64,000 nt of DNA from JAUWKC01 sp035527845. Lineage in GTDB: Bacteria; Planctomycetota; Phycisphaerae; Sedimentisphaerales; Anaerobacaceae. The position numbers were made by a program, and so were the translations under genes. Positions 26,683 through 36,248 of this stretch are shown piece by piece. Position 1 is the first letter of the stretch. Each line of letters opens with the position of its first letter. The notes below the pieces were generated by a model that was not told where the DNA came from, made no database searches, and was given only the letters and a program-made list of their open reading frames with translations. Where the stretch lies: assembly GCA_035527845.1 (NCBI GenBank), contig DATKZT010000106.1:1-64000 (forward strand), read 5' to 3'.

Positions 26683-29304
26683 ATGATTGTTCTTACCAAG
26701 AAGGTTGTGACGCTTATGGCGCTTGTCTGGCCGGTCATCTCTTTGGGCGTCGATAACGGTGGTCGGGGTGTCGCATTTGACCCGTTCGCCTCCGGCGAGG
26801 CAAATATCACGCCGTTACAGCACAATACCACTGACACAAGCCCGGTCATTCCGGAGATACAATTCAATAATGATGAAATCTCTATGGTGTTTCAGATTAT
26901 AAGCGATGCGACCGGATGGAGTATTTTCCCCACAGAGGGCGTAAGCAAAGCCAAGATAAGTCTCTGGGCCCATGACATCACCGCCCAGGAGCTGCTTGAT
27001 ACCGTTGTAAGACTGGCCGGTTTCCTCTATTACCGTCAGCAGGGTGACATTATTACGGTAATGACCTATGATGAGTATATGCAGCATCACGGACTCACCG
27101 AGAAGGTAATTGAGGTGGCGTATGCCGACGCGACCTCCCTGTCTGTCGTAATTAAGCCGTTCCTGACCAAGCTTGCCAAGATTGTTGTGCACAAGGAGAC
27201 GAACACCATTGTCTTGTACGAAACTGAGTCAAACCTCAAGTCAATCGCAGGCGTAATAGAGAAGTTGGACGTCCCTGCGGAAGATGTCGGCGTAGAGGTC
27301 ATCAACCTTAAATACGCGGATTGCGAAAGCTTGGCTGGAGTCCTGCAACAGGTTTTTACAGGACAGAAGCAGATGACGATGAACAGAGGGCAGGATGCAG
27401 GCTATACAGATGAACCGTCCGGCAGCGGCGACAAGAAGCCGACCACCGTCCAGGCGCGGGATATCCTGGTTCCCTACGAACAGGTGGGCATATTCGCCGT
27501 TGTTCATGCAAACCAACTCGTGGTCGTCGGCGTGAAATCGGACGTGGAGAAGGTAAGAGAGCTGGTGGCAAAAATCGATGTTTACGGCGCCGATATGGTC
27601 CTGGAGGTGATCGATCTCGAGTACGCTGACTCGCAAGTCGTGGCACAGACCCTTCAGGAAATATTCACGCCCAAGGAGCCCAGGATAACGACCAAGAGCG
27701 GAAAGAAAATGACGACCCCAACGGAAGCAGCGTCCCCTGCACGGCCGCCACAGCAGGGAGTTGAAATTGAGGGCGTGCTCTTTACCCCAGCGGCACAGGT
27801 GGAAGTGTTTTCTATCGGCCGGACCAACCAGTTAATAGTAAAGGCCTTCAGAAGCGACATCGAAAAGGTCGAAGAGCTTGTTGAGAAGCTCGATGTTTTT
27901 GTTGAGCCCACCACCAAGAGTTATCACTTCGTGTATGTCGATGCCGCCGAGGTGTATCAGGGATTGGAACAGATACTGGATATCTACAGCCGCTATGGCG
28001 GCTCCTACGGCGCAGGAGCACAAGGCACCGGCGGCCGCGGCCGCGCAGGTTATGGTAAAGAAAGCGGCCTTACACTGGTCGAGAGGACGAACTCAATCCT
28101 TCTCACGGGCCCGCCCTCGGCCCACCGAATCATGGAAAGCATACACCGGAGTGTTGACCAGCCCGGCTTGTATGAGGCCGGTTTGATACGAGTCTATAAG
28201 ATCCAGAATGGAGACGTCGAGGAAATCGCCAAGACGGTTCAGACACTGATAGAGGGCCGGGGCGAAACCCGAGAAAAGCCCGGCGAGGCGAAGTATGCAC
28301 CAACGGAAGGCGGCCCTGCCGCACCCAAGCCGCCCGCGGGACCCGCCGGGGCGAAAATGGAGCAGACCGAGGAGTTCGTGCCGCAGATCGAGGGCAAGGT
28401 TTCCGTGAACAAGGCCACCAATTCGATAGTTGTGCAGACGACCGACCGCCTGCACCGTCAGATTGAACAGCTCATCAAGGAACTTGACATCCGCAGAAAA
28501 CAGGTCCTCATAAAGGCCATGATTGTCGTAGTGACCACCACCGACGATACCGACTTTGGAGTCGAGCTTGGCTATTTCGATGGGGACCTGATTTCCTTTA
28601 CGGCCTTCGGACTGTCGCAGATTGATCCTGCTACCGGCGCGCGGGACATCATCGCGGGCCCCGGCGGGACCGCTGCGGTGCTGGAGCCCGACAAGCTCCA
28701 GGTTCTGGTAAGGGCTCTTCAATCCAAGGACAACATCCGAATAGAGTCGGCGCCACAGGTGCTGGTCAATGATAATGCGGTCGGCCTCATTCAGGCCGTC
28801 GCCGAGGAACCATACAGGCGAGCCGACCAGGGCGAAACAACGACTGTCACATCGTTTGGCGGCTTCGTCGAGGCGGGTACGCAGTTCGCCATCACTCCCC
28901 ACATCAGTGACTATGGGTATCTGCGAGTGGAATATCAAATCACGCTCAATGCCTTCGCCGAGAGAGCCGACCCCACGCTGCCGCCCCCGCGCAACACAAA
29001 TACCATTCAAAGCGAGGCCACGGTCCCCGACTGCTCCACCATTGTCGTGGGCGGCATTCAATCGTCAAATCAAAGCGACAGTGTTGATAAGGTGCCGATT
29101 CTCGGTGACATTCCGCTGCTCGGCTTGATATTCAGAAACACGATAGTGAGAAACGAGTACAGGACCACTTACCTGTTTATCACCACGTCCATTATGAAGA
29201 GCGAAGATTTCAGCGACCTTATCGACATCAGCAAGAAGGCACATGACGAAGTTAACGAGGCTCGCGAGGGTCAAACGGAACCGGAACCGGAAAATGGCAA
29301 ATAG
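26683..29304 (+). CDS. gspD: Secretin (GspD/PilQ-like) with an extended N-domain array
   Basis: Outer-membrane channel of a type II secretion or pilus-like system, about 873 residues. A signal peptide is followed by an N0-like domain (ISMVFQIISDATGWSIF...ITAQELLDTVVRLAGF). About five N1-type repeats come next, each recognised by a 'VIxLxYADxxxL' helix and a 'xNxLxVxxxxxxxxxxxxLIxxLD' strand-helix. The secretin domain follows, with VPILGDIPLLGLIFRNT and an ITTSIM end. Type II secretins usually have four N domains, so the periplasmic barrel here looks longer. ATG 26683 has better spacing to AGGAG than 26680. It ends 11 nt inside the glycosyltransferase gene. Confidence 0.9.
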   Translation: MIVLTKKVVTLMALVWPVISLGVDNGGRGVAFDPFASGEANITPLQHNTTDTSPVIPEIQFNNDEISMVFQIISDATGWSIFPTEGVSKAKISLWAHDITAQELLDTVVRLAGFLYYRQQGDIITVMTYDEYMQHHGLTEKVIEVAYADATSLSVVIKPFLTKLAKIVVHKETNTIVLYETESNLKSIAGVIEKLDVPAEDVGVEVINLKYADCESLAGVLQQVFTGQKQMTMNRGQDAGYTDEPSGSGDKKPTTVQARDILVPYEQVGIFAVVHANQLVVVGVKSDVEKVRELVAKIDVYGADMVLEVIDLEYADSQVVAQTLQEIFTPKEPRITTKSGKKMTTPTEAASPARPPQQGVEIEGVLFTPAAQVEVFSIGRTNQLIVKAFRSDIEKVEELVEKLDVFVEPTTKSYHFVYVDAAEVYQGLEQILDIYSRYGGSYGAGAQGTGGRGRAGYGKESGLTLVERTNSILLTGPPSAHRIMESIHRSVDQPGLYEAGLIRVYKIQNGDVEEIAKTVQTLIEGRGETREKPGEAKYAPTEGGPAAPKPPAGPAGAKMEQTEEFVPQIEGKVSVNKATNSIVVQTTDRLHRQIEQLIKELDIRRKQVLIKAMIVVVTTTDDTDFGVELGYFDGDLISFTAFGLSQIDPATGARDIIAGPGGTAAVLEPDKLQVLVRALQSKDNIRIESAPQVLVNDNAVGLIQAVAEEPYRRADQGETTTVTSFGGFVEAGTQFAITPHISDYGYLRVEYQITLNAFAERADPTLPPPRNTNTIQSEATVPDCSTIVVGGIQSSNQSDSVDKVPILGDIPLLGLIFRNTIVRNEYRTTYLFITTSIMKSEDFSDLIDISKKAHDEVNEAREGQTEPEPENGK

Positions 29305-30076
29305 GGGCCCCAATCACGCGGCCACCCTGGTGGCAATACCGGTTTTCAACGAAGTCAAATATGTCGACGAAGTATTGAAGGCCGTTCGCAGGTATTCGCA
29401 TGCCATATTGGTTGTGGATGATGGCAGCACGGATGGTACGCGTGAGGCGCTCGGCGAGCATGCTGATGTTCAGATTGTTTTCCATGAATCGAACGAGGGA
29501 TACGGACGGAGTCTCATTGATGCTTTCCACTTTGCTCGCCGGCACAAATTCGATTGGGTGATAACTATCGATTGTGACCATCAGCACGAGCCATCCTGCA
29601 TCCCTCAATTTTATTGCGAGATAAAAAAGGATGATGCTGATATTATAAGCGGCTCGCGCTACCTGGACCCGGCAGGTCCCAACTCAACCGTGCCGGCCGA
29701 GAGAATTGCCATAAACAAGAAGATAACCCGAATACTCAACGAAAATCTGGGCCTGAAATTGACCGATTCCTTCTGCGGCTTCAAGGCCTACCGGACCAGC
29801 GATGTTGCGGCGCTTGACCTGACCGAAAAGGGCTACCGATTCCCGCTTCAGTTGTGGATTCGGGCGGCGCGCGCAAGGCTGAAAATCCGTGAAATTCCGG
29901 TGCCTTTGATATACCATGACCCCGAGAGAAACTTTGCCGGTGTTTTGGAAGACCCGCAGTACCGATTCAATTATTATATGGAAATAATCGAAAAAGAGCT
30001 GGGATACAATGTTGGTCAAGACATTACAGGAGCTGACCTTACCGGAGCAGGAAAATCTCGTATTTGTACATCCTGA
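29294..30076 (+). CDS. GT2-family glycosyltransferase (dolichyl-phosphate-mannose-synthase-like)
   Basis: About 260 residues from ATG 29294. It contains LVAIPVFNEVKYVDEVL, the nucleotide-sugar motif LVVDDGSTDGT, and the acidic TIDCDHQHEP in place of a DxD. GSRY and FCGFKAYR are typical of DPM1/polyprenyl-phosphate glycosyltransferases. It lacks the membrane-anchor tail some relatives have. It overlaps the secretin gene by 11 nt and the next gene by 68 nt, so it belongs to the same transcript; a link to protein glycosylation or envelope polymer is conceivable but unproven. Confidence 0.88.
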   Translation: MANRGPNHAATLVAIPVFNEVKYVDEVLKAVRRYSHAILVVDDGSTDGTREALGEHADVQIVFHESNEGYGRSLIDAFHFARRHKFDWVITIDCDHQHEPSCIPQFYCEIKKDDADIISGSRYLDPAGPNSTVPAERIAINKKITRILNENLGLKLTDSFCGFKAYRTSDVAALDLTEKGYRFPLQLWIRAARARLKIREIPVPLIYHDPERNFAGVLEDPQYRFNYYMEIIEKELGYNVGQDITGADLTGAGKSRICTS

Positions 30077-31649
30077 ACCCTGCGAATGGTTTTCCCTTCC
30101 GGCCGAGAACAAGTCCCGCCTTCAAAATCTGCCGGACAGGACAAAGTCACGCGATGAGCTTCTTGCGATGGCCCGCAATTATACGCGAGAACTTGCCGCC
30201 GGTCCCTGCCCAGGCGGCGCTTGCGACAATATCATCACAACGGGGCATCAGCCCACCTGGCATCACTGTGGCATCTGGGCCAAGGACCTGACCGCCTGCA
30301 AACTTGCCAAGGCCGTGGGTGGGACCGCCCTGCACCTCGTTTTGGACCACGATATTTGCGATGTCGGTCTTGTGCTGCCGGAAAAGGATGGTGCGGGATA
30401 CTGGCATTTCCGGAAAGTTGAAATTGAGCCCGAGCAACATAACGTCCTGCCTGAGCTGCGGCCGCCGCCGGGCGAGGCACAAGTAAGGGCTTTTCTCGAA
30501 GCCGTTGTCAGTGGGCATCCGGAGCGATTCTGCAGTGACATCTGGCCCAGGTGCGGAGTCTTCGCAAATAGCCGACCGCCGCGCTTCGAAAACCTCGCGC
30601 ATTTGGTTACGTATCTTCAATACGCTCTAAACTCAGCATTAGGCCTCGAAATGCTTTATCTGCCCGTATCGGAGCTTTCCGAGAGCAGAGCTTTTCTTGA
30701 TTTCGTCACGTCCATAATCTCGGAGGCCGCTGACTTCGCTCGCTCCTACAATGACGCCGTCGCCGCGAACTCAGACAAACGTAAGACAAAACGGCCCAAG
30801 GCGATTGGACCTTTGGCGTTTGATAAGCCGACCGGACTAATTGAGCTGCCATTCTGGCTGATTTCATCCGACGGTACACGCACATCGCTGTGTGTCGCAT
30901 CCAAAACGCCCGACAAAATCAGAATCGGTACCGCTTCTGCAGAATTGGGCGACCTCGATTCCGGCCAGGCCGCCGGTAGAGCGGACCAGTTGAACGACAT
31001 ACTAAAGAAACACGGATACCTCGTAAGGCCCAAGGCGGTTTCACTGACCCTTTTCGTTCGACTGTTTCTGGCGGACTTGTTTGTGCACGGCGTCGGCGGA
31101 GCTTCATACGAACCTGTCACCGACTACATCATCGAGCGCTTCTATAAGATAAAGCCGCCGCGATTCGCTGTGGCAACGTGCACCATGAGACTCCCTTTAG
31201 CGGCCCCCCCCGATTCTGCTGAGCGCGATATATCCGGGCTAAAGCACAAGCTGCACCGCATAAAGCATAGTCCCGAAGAGTACATTGCCGAATCGGCACT
31301 TGCCTGCGAGCCGGTGGCATCTTTGCTTCAAAGCAAAAAAGAGCTGATTGCAAAAGCCACAGACCCTGCTGCCCCGCCCACCGTTAGAAAAACGGCGTGG
31401 AACTCACTTTCCATAATCAACGACAGACTGTATGAATACGCCGGAGACGCCGCCAAAGTGTTGCAAAGAGAAGCTGCCCAGGCCGAGAAGCGCCGAGCCT
31501 CCGACGAGGTTCGCACCAGCCGGGAGTTCTTCTTTGGCCTGTTTGCGGAACAAAGACTTCGCGAGCTGGCCGACTCAGCATTCTTCAATACGCGGCAGGC
31601 GGTAACCTCCAGATTTGCTGTTTCCGATACGGAAAGGCGCCTGCAATGA
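30009..31649 (+). CDS. BshC-like protein (putative cysteine-adding enzyme of bacillithiol-type synthesis)
   Basis: A 546-residue protein, close to the length of Bacillus BshC. Two segments recall that family: TTGHQPTWHHCGIWAKDL (comparable to the TGQQ motif) and LHLVLDHDICDVG (comparable to the HD-rich catalytic region). The similarity is distant. The next gene is a BshB1-like deacetylase, which supports a role in making a bacillithiol-like thiol. No BshA glycosyltransferase is present in the window. The start at ATG 30009 gives a large overlap with the preceding gene and may be annotated too far upstream. Confidence 0.6.
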   Translation: MLVKTLQELTLPEQENLVFVHPEPCEWFSLPAENKSRLQNLPDRTKSRDELLAMARNYTRELAAGPCPGGACDNIITTGHQPTWHHCGIWAKDLTACKLAKAVGGTALHLVLDHDICDVGLVLPEKDGAGYWHFRKVEIEPEQHNVLPELRPPPGEAQVRAFLEAVVSGHPERFCSDIWPRCGVFANSRPPRFENLAHLVTYLQYALNSALGLEMLYLPVSELSESRAFLDFVTSIISEAADFARSYNDAVAANSDKRKTKRPKAIGPLAFDKPTGLIELPFWLISSDGTRTSLCVASKTPDKIRIGTASAELGDLDSGQAAGRADQLNDILKKHGYLVRPKAVSLTLFVRLFLADLFVHGVGGASYEPVTDYIIERFYKIKPPRFAVATCTMRLPLAAPPDSAERDISGLKHKLHRIKHSPEEYIAESALACEPVASLLQSKKELIAKATDPAAPPTVRKTAWNSLSIINDRLYEYAGDAAKVLQREAAQAEKRRASDEVRTSREFFFGLFAEQRLRELADSAFFNTRQAVTSRFAVSDTERRLQ

Positions 31650-32341
31650 AAAAAATCATGATTGTTGCCCCACACCCTGATGACGCTGAACTGGCGATGG
31701 GCGGCGCAATAGCCGGGATGATAGATGCCGGCTGGGATGTGACCATCGTGGATTTGACCGACGGTGAGCCGACGCCTTTCGGTTCAAAGGAGCTGCGAAA
31801 ACAAGAGACCGACAAGGCAAATGAAATTCTCGGCATAAGAAAACGGCTGTGCCTCGATATGCCTAATCGTTACCTGCAGGCCACCCTCGAGAACCGAAGA
31901 AAGCTGGCCGAGGTCATAAGGCGCCATCAGCCGGATGTGCTGTTTGGGCCGGTCAAGCCCGACTACCATCCCGACCATGTCGCCGCCGCCGATCTGATAG
32001 TGGCCGCTCGCTTCGAAGCCAAATTCCACAAGACCGATATGCAAGGTGAGCCGCACTGGGTATCTCGCCAATACCACTATTATTCAATCCACAGGGGACA
32101 TTACAATAAACCCTCTTTCATCATTGACATAACAAGCCACTGGCAGAAGAAGATCGACGCCATTGCGGCCTACGAGAGCCAGCTAAAGAATACAGGGGCT
32201 GAGCCTCTTGCCTTTCTCGAAAAGATGGAAACTATCGGTCGATACTTCGGTTGCTGCATCGGATGCAAATACGGCGAGCCCTTCGCCGCCGATGACCCTC
32301 TGCCGATAAAGCAGATGATGTCGCTGGCCGATCTGTGTTAG
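31646..32341 (+). CDS. bshB1: PIG-L/LmbE deacetylase, BshB1-like
   Basis: A 231-residue metal-dependent N-deacetylase. It has the zinc motif APHPDDAEL (residues 7-15), IVDLTDGEPTPFGSKELR, LDMPNRYLQ, and the second zinc-binding YHPDHVAA near residue 110. These match BshB1, which deacetylates GlcNAc-malate in bacillithiol synthesis; other LmbE-family substrates remain possible. The ATG overlaps the BshC-like stop by 4 nt, indicating coupled expression. It contains two cysteines near the C-terminus (CCIGC) that could be a thiol-responsive feature. Confidence 0.85.
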   Translation: MKKIMIVAPHPDDAELAMGGAIAGMIDAGWDVTIVDLTDGEPTPFGSKELRKQETDKANEILGIRKRLCLDMPNRYLQATLENRRKLAEVIRRHQPDVLFGPVKPDYHPDHVAAADLIVAARFEAKFHKTDMQGEPHWVSRQYHYYSIHRGHYNKPSFIIDITSHWQKKIDAIAAYESQLKNTGAEPLAFLEKMETIGRYFGCCIGCKYGEPFAADDPLPIKQMMSLADLC

Positions 32342-32479
32342 GCCCAGAAACACCCGGTGCGGTCTTGTCGTTCGGCCGGCTGCCTTGGCTGCATGATATG
32401 CTGCACATACCAACTGCGAAGAACGCCGAACCTTCAGTCTCACGCTTTTCGGTCAATTCACGTAGCCGTATCAGGTAAA

Positions 32480-33940
32480 TCATGGTACAGCGGATGAAGA
32501 GTTGTTTTGAAAGGCATAAAGCCGCCGCCACGCCGCTGCTGTTCGGGCCCAGTCCGGTTCTGCCGCAAAAAGGTCGTCGCTTAGAATCTTCGGCTTGGCT
32601 TGTACCTCAACGACTTGCCAAGGCACATCCGGATGTGCAAACTCCTCTGCATCAGGCATACTGCAGCGGGCGCTGAAAAGCCAGCGCGGCCCCACCGGCC
32701 AGATGTCCGATCTGGACCGAAGCATAAGGCTGCCGCCAAACACTTGACCAACCGCTTGTTCAAGGCTGGCAGACCACGTCCCGTCATCCCCGACAAACTG
32801 AACCACCAGTACGCCGCCATCCGTCAGCCTGTCCCGCACCGTTTCCAAAGCCTCGCGTGTAAAAAGGTGAAACGGAAGCCGTTCCGACGTACAAACGTCA
32901 AGAAAGATAAGGTCCCACCGTTTGTCTGTTCCAGCAAGGAAGGTCCGCCCGTCGGACAAGGTTACGTCGCCGCCGAAGCCGAAGTCCCGCCGCGCCACCT
33001 CTGCTACGCGGGGATCCACCTCCACTGACTCGCAAACAAGGCCATGGGCCTCAAGCAGCCTTGGGGCAAGACCAGCCCCCAGCCCGATAACAAGAGCCGT
33101 TTTCGGCCGCCGGCTGAGCCTCAGCCCAACCTCAAGCAAGTAGCCGTGCTCCAGGCCCTGCCACCGTGAAATGTCTCCCACAAGGGCGCTTTGCGGCAAG
33201 CCGTCAATCAAAAGTACGCGCCCACCTTCGACATCTCGAATCTCAATCTGCCCGTGTCTTGACTGGATAACGTTTCTATTCTCTCCGGCCAGCCACAGAA
33301 CAACCGCAAGGGCCATAACTGCGGCCATCAGGACGGCAACTATCCGACGCCGCTCTTTCCAAACGCCCGGCAACAGAGAAAGCAAAAGAGCGGCGGCAAT
33401 TAACAGATAGGATTTGCTCAGCCCCAGGCGCGGCAGGACAGTCAATCCGATCAACAGGGCCCCGCCGATGCCCCCCGCACTGCCGCAGGCCAACACAGCA
33501 CCGGCCCAGCTCCCGGCGACGGTTTCTTTGCCCGCCTTAACCAATACCGGTGTCACCATGCCGAGCAGCATCATGGGCAGAGACTGGGTGACTGCTGCTG
33601 CAACGAGGGCGCCTAAGAGAAGTGAGTGAGTAGCCGCCCAGCGCATCGCCGGACCGTAGGACCGCGACAGTAAAAGCAGCACAGCGGCCGCAAGAGTCAG
33701 CGACCAGACAATCACTGAACCGGGACGAACCCTGTCGGCCAGTGTGCCGCCGAGAAGGTTGCCGACCGCCAATGAGCCGAGTGCAACGGCCAGCAGAGCC
33801 GCCCAGGCGACCGAGCCGCTGCCGAGTGCCGGCGCCATGGTCCTGGCCGCCAGGACTTCCAGCCCCAGTACGGCCGCACCTACAACGGCCGCAACCACAA
33901 GCAAGTAAAGGCGCGGCATTATAAAATCTTGTGGCTTCAC
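32480..33940 (-). CDS. Membrane-fused spermidine-synthase-like protein
   Basis: A 486-residue protein. The N-terminal 215 residues are seven to eight transmembrane helices, very rich in Ala/Leu/Gly (LVVAAVVGAAVLGLEVLAARTMAPALGSG opening). The C-terminal part is a Rossmann-type aminopropyltransferase/methyltransferase-like domain (RHGQIEIRD, ALVIGLGAGLAPRLLEAHG, ESVEVDPRVAEVAR, WDLIFLDVCTSERLPFHLFTREAL). Such 'fused' SpeE-like proteins are common in bacteria and often lack proven polyamine activity. It starts 13 nt after the propeller-protein stop, suggesting a two-gene operon. Confidence 0.88.
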   Translation of the reverse strand: MKPQDFIMPRLYLLVVAAVVGAAVLGLEVLAARTMAPALGSGSVAWAALLAVALGSLAVGNLLGGTLADRVRPGSVIVWSLTLAAAVLLLLSRSYGPAMRWAATHSLLLGALVAAAVTQSLPMMLLGMVTPVLVKAGKETVAGSWAGAVLACGSAGGIGGALLIGLTVLPRLGLSKSYLLIAAALLLSLLPGVWKERRRIVAVLMAAVMALAVVLWLAGENRNVIQSRHGQIEIRDVEGGRVLLIDGLPQSALVGDISRWQGLEHGYLLEVGLRLSRRPKTALVIGLGAGLAPRLLEAHGLVCESVEVDPRVAEVARRDFGFGGDVTLSDGRTFLAGTDKRWDLIFLDVCTSERLPFHLFTREALETVRDRLTDGGVLVVQFVGDDGTWSASLEQAVGQVFGGSLMLRSRSDIWPVGPRWLFSARCSMPDAEEFAHPDVPWQVVEVQAKPKILSDDLFAAEPDWARTAAAWRRLYAFQNNSSSAVP

Positions 33941-33953
33941 GCTGCTTTTCAGA

Positions 33954-36200
33954 CTACTGTTCCATAAGTTTGCGGTCTAATCGGACAAGTTCGCCTTGCG
34001 AGGCAATCCAGAAAGCGTGCGGAGTCTCAACGACGGCGTGAGGGGTATCACCACCCAGGGGTCCTATCGCCCAGTTGCCGTCCTTCCAGGCCGATAAGAG
34101 GACCCAGTCACCTGTCCAGGGCCTGGTGTGGCCGGACTCGGTGAGGTCCTGCTCCCACAAACAAGACCTGCTCTCGAACTCCCACCGACGCGCTTCGTCC
34201 CCGGGCGCCGTCTCGAAAGGGCATTCGCCGGTGGCCAAATCGTATCGGCCGCGTTGAATGGTTTGAGGGCCTTGCTCCTCGCGCGGACCCTGCCGCAAAA
34301 GCGTCAATGATTTGGCGTCGTCGGCCAGCTCGATACTGAACACCTGCCCCTCCACGATCCGCCGCCATTGCCCCGGACCCAGATATACACCTTCGCTGGC
34401 CGCAACGAATACTTTGTCACCCACTGCAACCAGTTCATGCGCGCCGCGGTGGTTCCACGGATAGTCCGGTCCATCAATCGGCTGCGCCGGTTCGGGCAAC
34501 TGGACGGGGAATTTCCACCTGCCTTTGCTGAAGCAGCCGAGGCCCCACGGTCGGGCGGTCTTCGTCTCGCGTGGGTAGTAAGCATACTCCATGGCAGCAC
34601 CTCTGTAAGGACGCGGCTCAAAGAGGACCCACACGTCGCCGTCCGGCGTGACCGCCATTCGCCGGACCGGACATGCCGTCCCGATTCGTTCCGGGCTCAT
34701 GTATGACCACTGCAAGGTGTCTTCGTCGAAGACACTGATACCCTGCTGGCCGACGACGCCGAATGATTGGTTGGTATAGCCGACCCAGAACTCATTGCCG
34801 CGGCTGACCGCCGCACTTAGCATGGGATTCTTCAATTCCGCCTGCGGGTCCAGGAATCGCCACGTTTGCTTCTTGTCATCCCACCTATGCACACCCCGAT
34901 TACTCGTGACAAGGATTTCGCCCTTGTCCGCAACCATACGGATGAGCCGGTCCGCATCGAAGTGTTCGTAGGGGTCAAACTCCCGCCACTTGCCGGCACC
35001 AATGTCGAGCAACGAAACACGGCCATCCAGTTTATACTCGAAATTGTACGAATGGCCGTGCGAGCGGCTTCCGGAAAAAAGAAATACGCGCGTGCCATAT
35101 CTGGCCAATTCAAGCGGCATCTCAGTGGGAGCATCTTCCCGTCCCTGGTCGGCTGGCCCGTTGCCGGTGGCTGGCAGGGGCCGGACGAAGACCGTCCATT
35201 TGCCCGCCGCAAACCGGGCCAGTATCATAGCCGTCGCCTTCGGGCGATAGATATCGGCACCGACGCCCATGCCGTAGTAAACTTTGTCGCCGGCGACGCC
35301 GCTGCCTTCGCGAAATCCAACCCAGAGTTCGTCGCCAACCGTCTGCAGGAGCGTCACCCAGCGAACGGGGTGGCCTTCGATTGCCTCTATGGTTTCCCAT
35401 TGTGAGGTGTTTGGATCGAACTGCGACAGGCCTCCCGGACCCCACCGATTCTTGTCGGGCTCATAAATGTCAACGCAACCGGCCCACAAACACCCCTGGC
35501 AGGGGACCAGTCGAGTGACGATGTTCGAGGCCAGACCATCAGACATTGTGTATCGTCTGGGCCTCTGTCCGGCAGCTCGGCCCACCAGGTAGCTCTGTTC
35601 ATTGAGGCGAGCGAGGATTCCGCTCCAGCCGGAATAGGGCCCTTTGCGGTCCTTGTAGCCCTCTGTTTGGATGTACCTCAGGAAGTCGGCCGGCTGGTAA
35701 GCTCGCCACGTATGGCCTTGGAACTCGACAGAACAAGCCTCCTCAAAAGACTGCCGCTGATCCTCCCTGTCGCCCCGTCGTCCCCCCCATTTGCGCAATA
35801 TGCCTGGTCCAATGAGAGGGCTGTCGGCGGGCGATGCGGTCGCTTGAACAAAGTCGTCCGGGCGATTGGCAGGCCAGCCTTGGGCGACCGTAAGCCGCCC
35901 CGTGATTTCGCCGCTGCTTCTGCCGAAGAGCACGCCACACCTGCCGTAGTCTGCCGCGACGTTGTTCTCGTTGACCTTAACGTTGCGCGGCTGGCCGGCA
36001 TAGACAAAAACGTTTACAGCATCTTTCGGTATTGCGTCGCCGGCACCGGCCAGAGAGCCATCCTGAATCCGCCGAAGTTCAATCCCTCGACAAAGCTGGG
36101 TTGCTGCTATTGCGAAGAGGAACCAGCCCACAACTACCGTAGCCATCAGCCGAGCGTAATGCCTTAGCATGACTGACCTGCCTAAGATTGGCACGTTCAT
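33954..36200 (-). CDS. Exported beta-propeller protein
   Basis: A 748-residue protein with an N-terminal hydrophobic export segment (LMATVVVGWFLFAIAATQL). Many 'W/F-G-x-x-G-x-x-x-x-D' strand-turn units follow (DELWVGFREGSG, GEILVTSNRGVHRWDDKKQTWRFLD, NEFWVGYTNQ, GDVWVLFEPRP), the pattern of two-component-regulator-type propeller blades. I see no catalytic residues. ATG 36200 is supported by GGGAGG 7 nt upstream. Likely periplasmic or surface-bound; it precedes the spermidine-synthase-like gene. Similar blades recur in the island protein at 42282. Confidence 0.8.
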   Translation of the reverse strand: MNVPILGRSVMLRHYARLMATVVVGWFLFAIAATQLCRGIELRRIQDGSLAGAGDAIPKDAVNVFVYAGQPRNVKVNENNVAADYGRCGVLFGRSSGEITGRLTVAQGWPANRPDDFVQATASPADSPLIGPGILRKWGGRRGDREDQRQSFEEACSVEFQGHTWRAYQPADFLRYIQTEGYKDRKGPYSGWSGILARLNEQSYLVGRAAGQRPRRYTMSDGLASNIVTRLVPCQGCLWAGCVDIYEPDKNRWGPGGLSQFDPNTSQWETIEAIEGHPVRWVTLLQTVGDELWVGFREGSGVAGDKVYYGMGVGADIYRPKATAMILARFAAGKWTVFVRPLPATGNGPADQGREDAPTEMPLELARYGTRVFLFSGSRSHGHSYNFEYKLDGRVSLLDIGAGKWREFDPYEHFDADRLIRMVADKGEILVTSNRGVHRWDDKKQTWRFLDPQAELKNPMLSAAVSRGNEFWVGYTNQSFGVVGQQGISVFDEDTLQWSYMSPERIGTACPVRRMAVTPDGDVWVLFEPRPYRGAAMEYAYYPRETKTARPWGLGCFSKGRWKFPVQLPEPAQPIDGPDYPWNHRGAHELVAVGDKVFVAASEGVYLGPGQWRRIVEGQVFSIELADDAKSLTLLRQGPREEQGPQTIQRGRYDLATGECPFETAPGDEARRWEFESRSCLWEQDLTESGHTRPWTGDWVLLSAWKDGNWAIGPLGGDTPHAVVETPHAFWIASQGELVRLDRKLMEQ

Positions 36201-36248
36201 TTCAGTATCCCTCCCAAATGAACAATTTAGGATCTGTCAGCAAGCTTT

